From contig NZ_CP017269.1 in NCBI RefSeq assembly GCF_001750685.1, forward strand, positions 3,699,416 to 3,763,415: DNA of 64,000 nt, in the 5' to 3' direction. Of the stretch, positions 62,916 through 64,000 are shown in pieces. The position numbers and the translations under genes were made by a program. The stretch's first letter is position 1, and every line of letters begins with the position of its first letter. The notes under the pieces are model-generated. The model ran no database searches and had not been told where the DNA came from. It saw only the letters and a list, made by a program, of their open reading frames with translations. The DNA is from Geosporobacter ferrireducens. GTDB lineage: Bacteria; Bacillota; Clostridia; Peptostreptococcales; Thermotaleaceae.

Positions 62916-64000
62916 TTACAGATCCTCCCTATTTATTGGAAGAGAGAACCAAAAGGTTGATCCCTTCTGGTATTCGGAATAAAAATTTAATGAAACATTA
63001 TGGGCCTCCAATATCGATCGAGAAATAAATAGGCCAAGACCATAACCTTTTGTTTTCAAATTTTGACCACGATAAAACATATCGAATATTTTTTCCTTTT
63101 CCTCATCGGGAATACCTATACCTGTATCGATAATTTTAAATGTTAGTGCCTCTTCATGCTGCGCTATCATTACTTGAATAAGACTTCCTTTCTTAGAGAA
63201 TTTGACAGCATTGTTTAAAAGGTTATTCCATACGCGTTTGATCTTAATGGTATCAATTAACAGGCAGCCAGAATTACATTGGAAGGACCCTTTGAAAGAT
63301 CTTTCTGAATGATTGATATAGTGATTTGCGGCTTCAAAGAGCTGTTCTGCAAAACCTACAGCATCAACAGCCTCAAGATGGAGTTTTTGAGACCATTGGG
63401 CTTCGTAGGCTGAATCGAGAATATCACAGGTTATTTTTTCTATATCAATTGTACTGTTATAGATCTCCTGTAAAAAATGTTTTTGCATAGCAGGGTCTTC
63501 AATGATGTCAGAGGAAATACCTTTTACATATCCTTTGATGAGTGTAATGGAAGTTTTCAGATCGTGAGATAGGGTAGAAATAAAATTTCCCGTGCGATAG
63601 GAGTTATCCTCAATCGTAGAAGATAATTCCTGTGAGCTTTTAATCAGTTCTTCACTTTCTCGCTCAAATCTGCTAATGGTTGAAACAAAATGGTCCTTTA
63701 GATTCTTTAAAGATCGGCTTAAATTTCCGATTTCATCACTAGGATGAAGCAAAGGCGAGGTTTCATGATTTAATAAATTATCCTCTTCTGTTAAGTTTTT
63801 AATGGAGTCAGATACTGATTGGCGAAGCATCAAATTACTCTTTACTGCACGATTCATATACTCAGTAATAGCAACAATGGGTGTTGAAATCCTATTGGAA
63901 ATATAGATTCCAATCAGCATAGCCCCTAAGGTAACCGAAGCACCTATAAGGATTACATAACCTAATAAATCCACAGACTTTTCGTGGACTTCATATTTAG
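62916..64000 (-). CDS. Sensor histidine kinase (5' end outside the window)
   Basis: It is a two-component sensor kinase. The frame is open to the right edge, so its N-terminal part, probably an extracytoplasmic sensor, is missing. What is seen: a membrane segment (YVILIGASVTLGAMLIGIYI), a HAMP-like region (ISTPIVAITEYMNRAV), a linker helix, the HisKA H box (LSHDLKTSITLIKGY), and the ATPase boxes NNLLNNAVKFS (N), DTGIGIPDEEKEKIF (G1) and GYGLGLFISRSI (G2). Its response regulator is expected upstream on the minus strand, outside the window. Confidence 0.93.
   Translation of the reverse strand, partial: KYEVHEKSVDLLGYVILIGASVTLGAMLIGIYISNRISTPIVAITEYMNRAVKSNLMLRQSVSDSIKNLTEEDNLLNHETSPLLHPSDEIGNLSRSLKNLKDHFVSTISRFERESEELIKSSQELSSTIEDNSYRTGNFISTLSHDLKTSITLIKGYVKGISSDIIEDPAMQKHFLQEIYNSTIDIEKITCDILDSAYEAQWSQKLHLEAVDAVGFAEQLFEAANHYINHSERSFKGSFQCNSGCLLIDTIKIKRVWNNLLNNAVKFSKKGSLIQVMIAQHEEALTFKIIDTGIGIPDEEKEKIFDMFYRGQNLKTKGYGLGLFISRSILEAHNVSLNFYSEYQKGSTFWFSLPINREDL

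Overview
The window comes from a low-G+C, Gram-positive anaerobe of the class Clostridia. The evidence is the Firmicutes-type order of the ribosomal and RNA polymerase genes, the strong GGAGG-type ribosome binding sites with frequent GTG and TTG starts, an S14 of the zinc-binding type, CwlD, an ECF transporter module behind rplQ, and corrinoid and methyl-tetrahydrofolate genes typical of acetogen-like metabolism. A relative of Alkaliphilus or Natronincola is my guess; the sequence does not prove a genus. I see no rRNA or tRNA genes, CRISPR array, transposase or integrase.

Positions 1-39,600 hold the housekeeping core on the + strand: nusG (3' part), rplK-rplA, an L10 leader with rplJ-rplL, rpoB-rpoC, an L7Ae-like gene, rpsL-rpsG-fusA-tuf, the S10/spc/alpha run from rpsJ to secY-adk-map-infA-rpmJ-rpsM-rpsK-rpsD-rpoA-rplQ, then ecfA1-ecfA2-ecfT-truA-rplM-rpsI. 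This supplies ribosomal proteins, elongation factors, RNA polymerase, the Sec channel and an ECF vitamin-uptake energizing module. One irregularity is two minus-strand genes (a YibE/F membrane protein and a secreted alkaline phosphatase) between rplL and rpoB. They leave rpoBC with its own promoter candidate and a leader carrying a terminator hairpin.

Positions 39,600-64,000 are accessory. A nitroreductase gene and a palindrome-rich element lie between the real 3' end of rpsI and a second, diverged copy of that 3' end with its terminator. Then come an AI-2E family permease, a ferritin-like protein, and a one-carbon cluster of corrinoid protein, methyl-THF methyltransferase, corrinoid-activating ATPase and PocR/AraC regulator. 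These are followed by a MazG-like protein, a lipoprotein metallopeptidase, CwlD, a fused MEMO-AMMECR1 protein with its radical SAM partner, pyruvate carboxylase, a PPC-domain protein with an amidohydrolase, a LysM 5'-nucleotidase, lipoate-protein ligase and a sensor kinase cut by the window end.

The observations most worth a second look are a cluster of seven DnaA-box-like sites between the two AmmeMemoRadiSam genes (52,449-52,653), the duplicated rpsI 3' end flanking a small island (39,530-40,975), three structured repeat-like elements (40,482-40,731; 50,862-51,010; 61,559-61,806), and the corrinoid cluster that lacks a substrate-specific methyltransferase.
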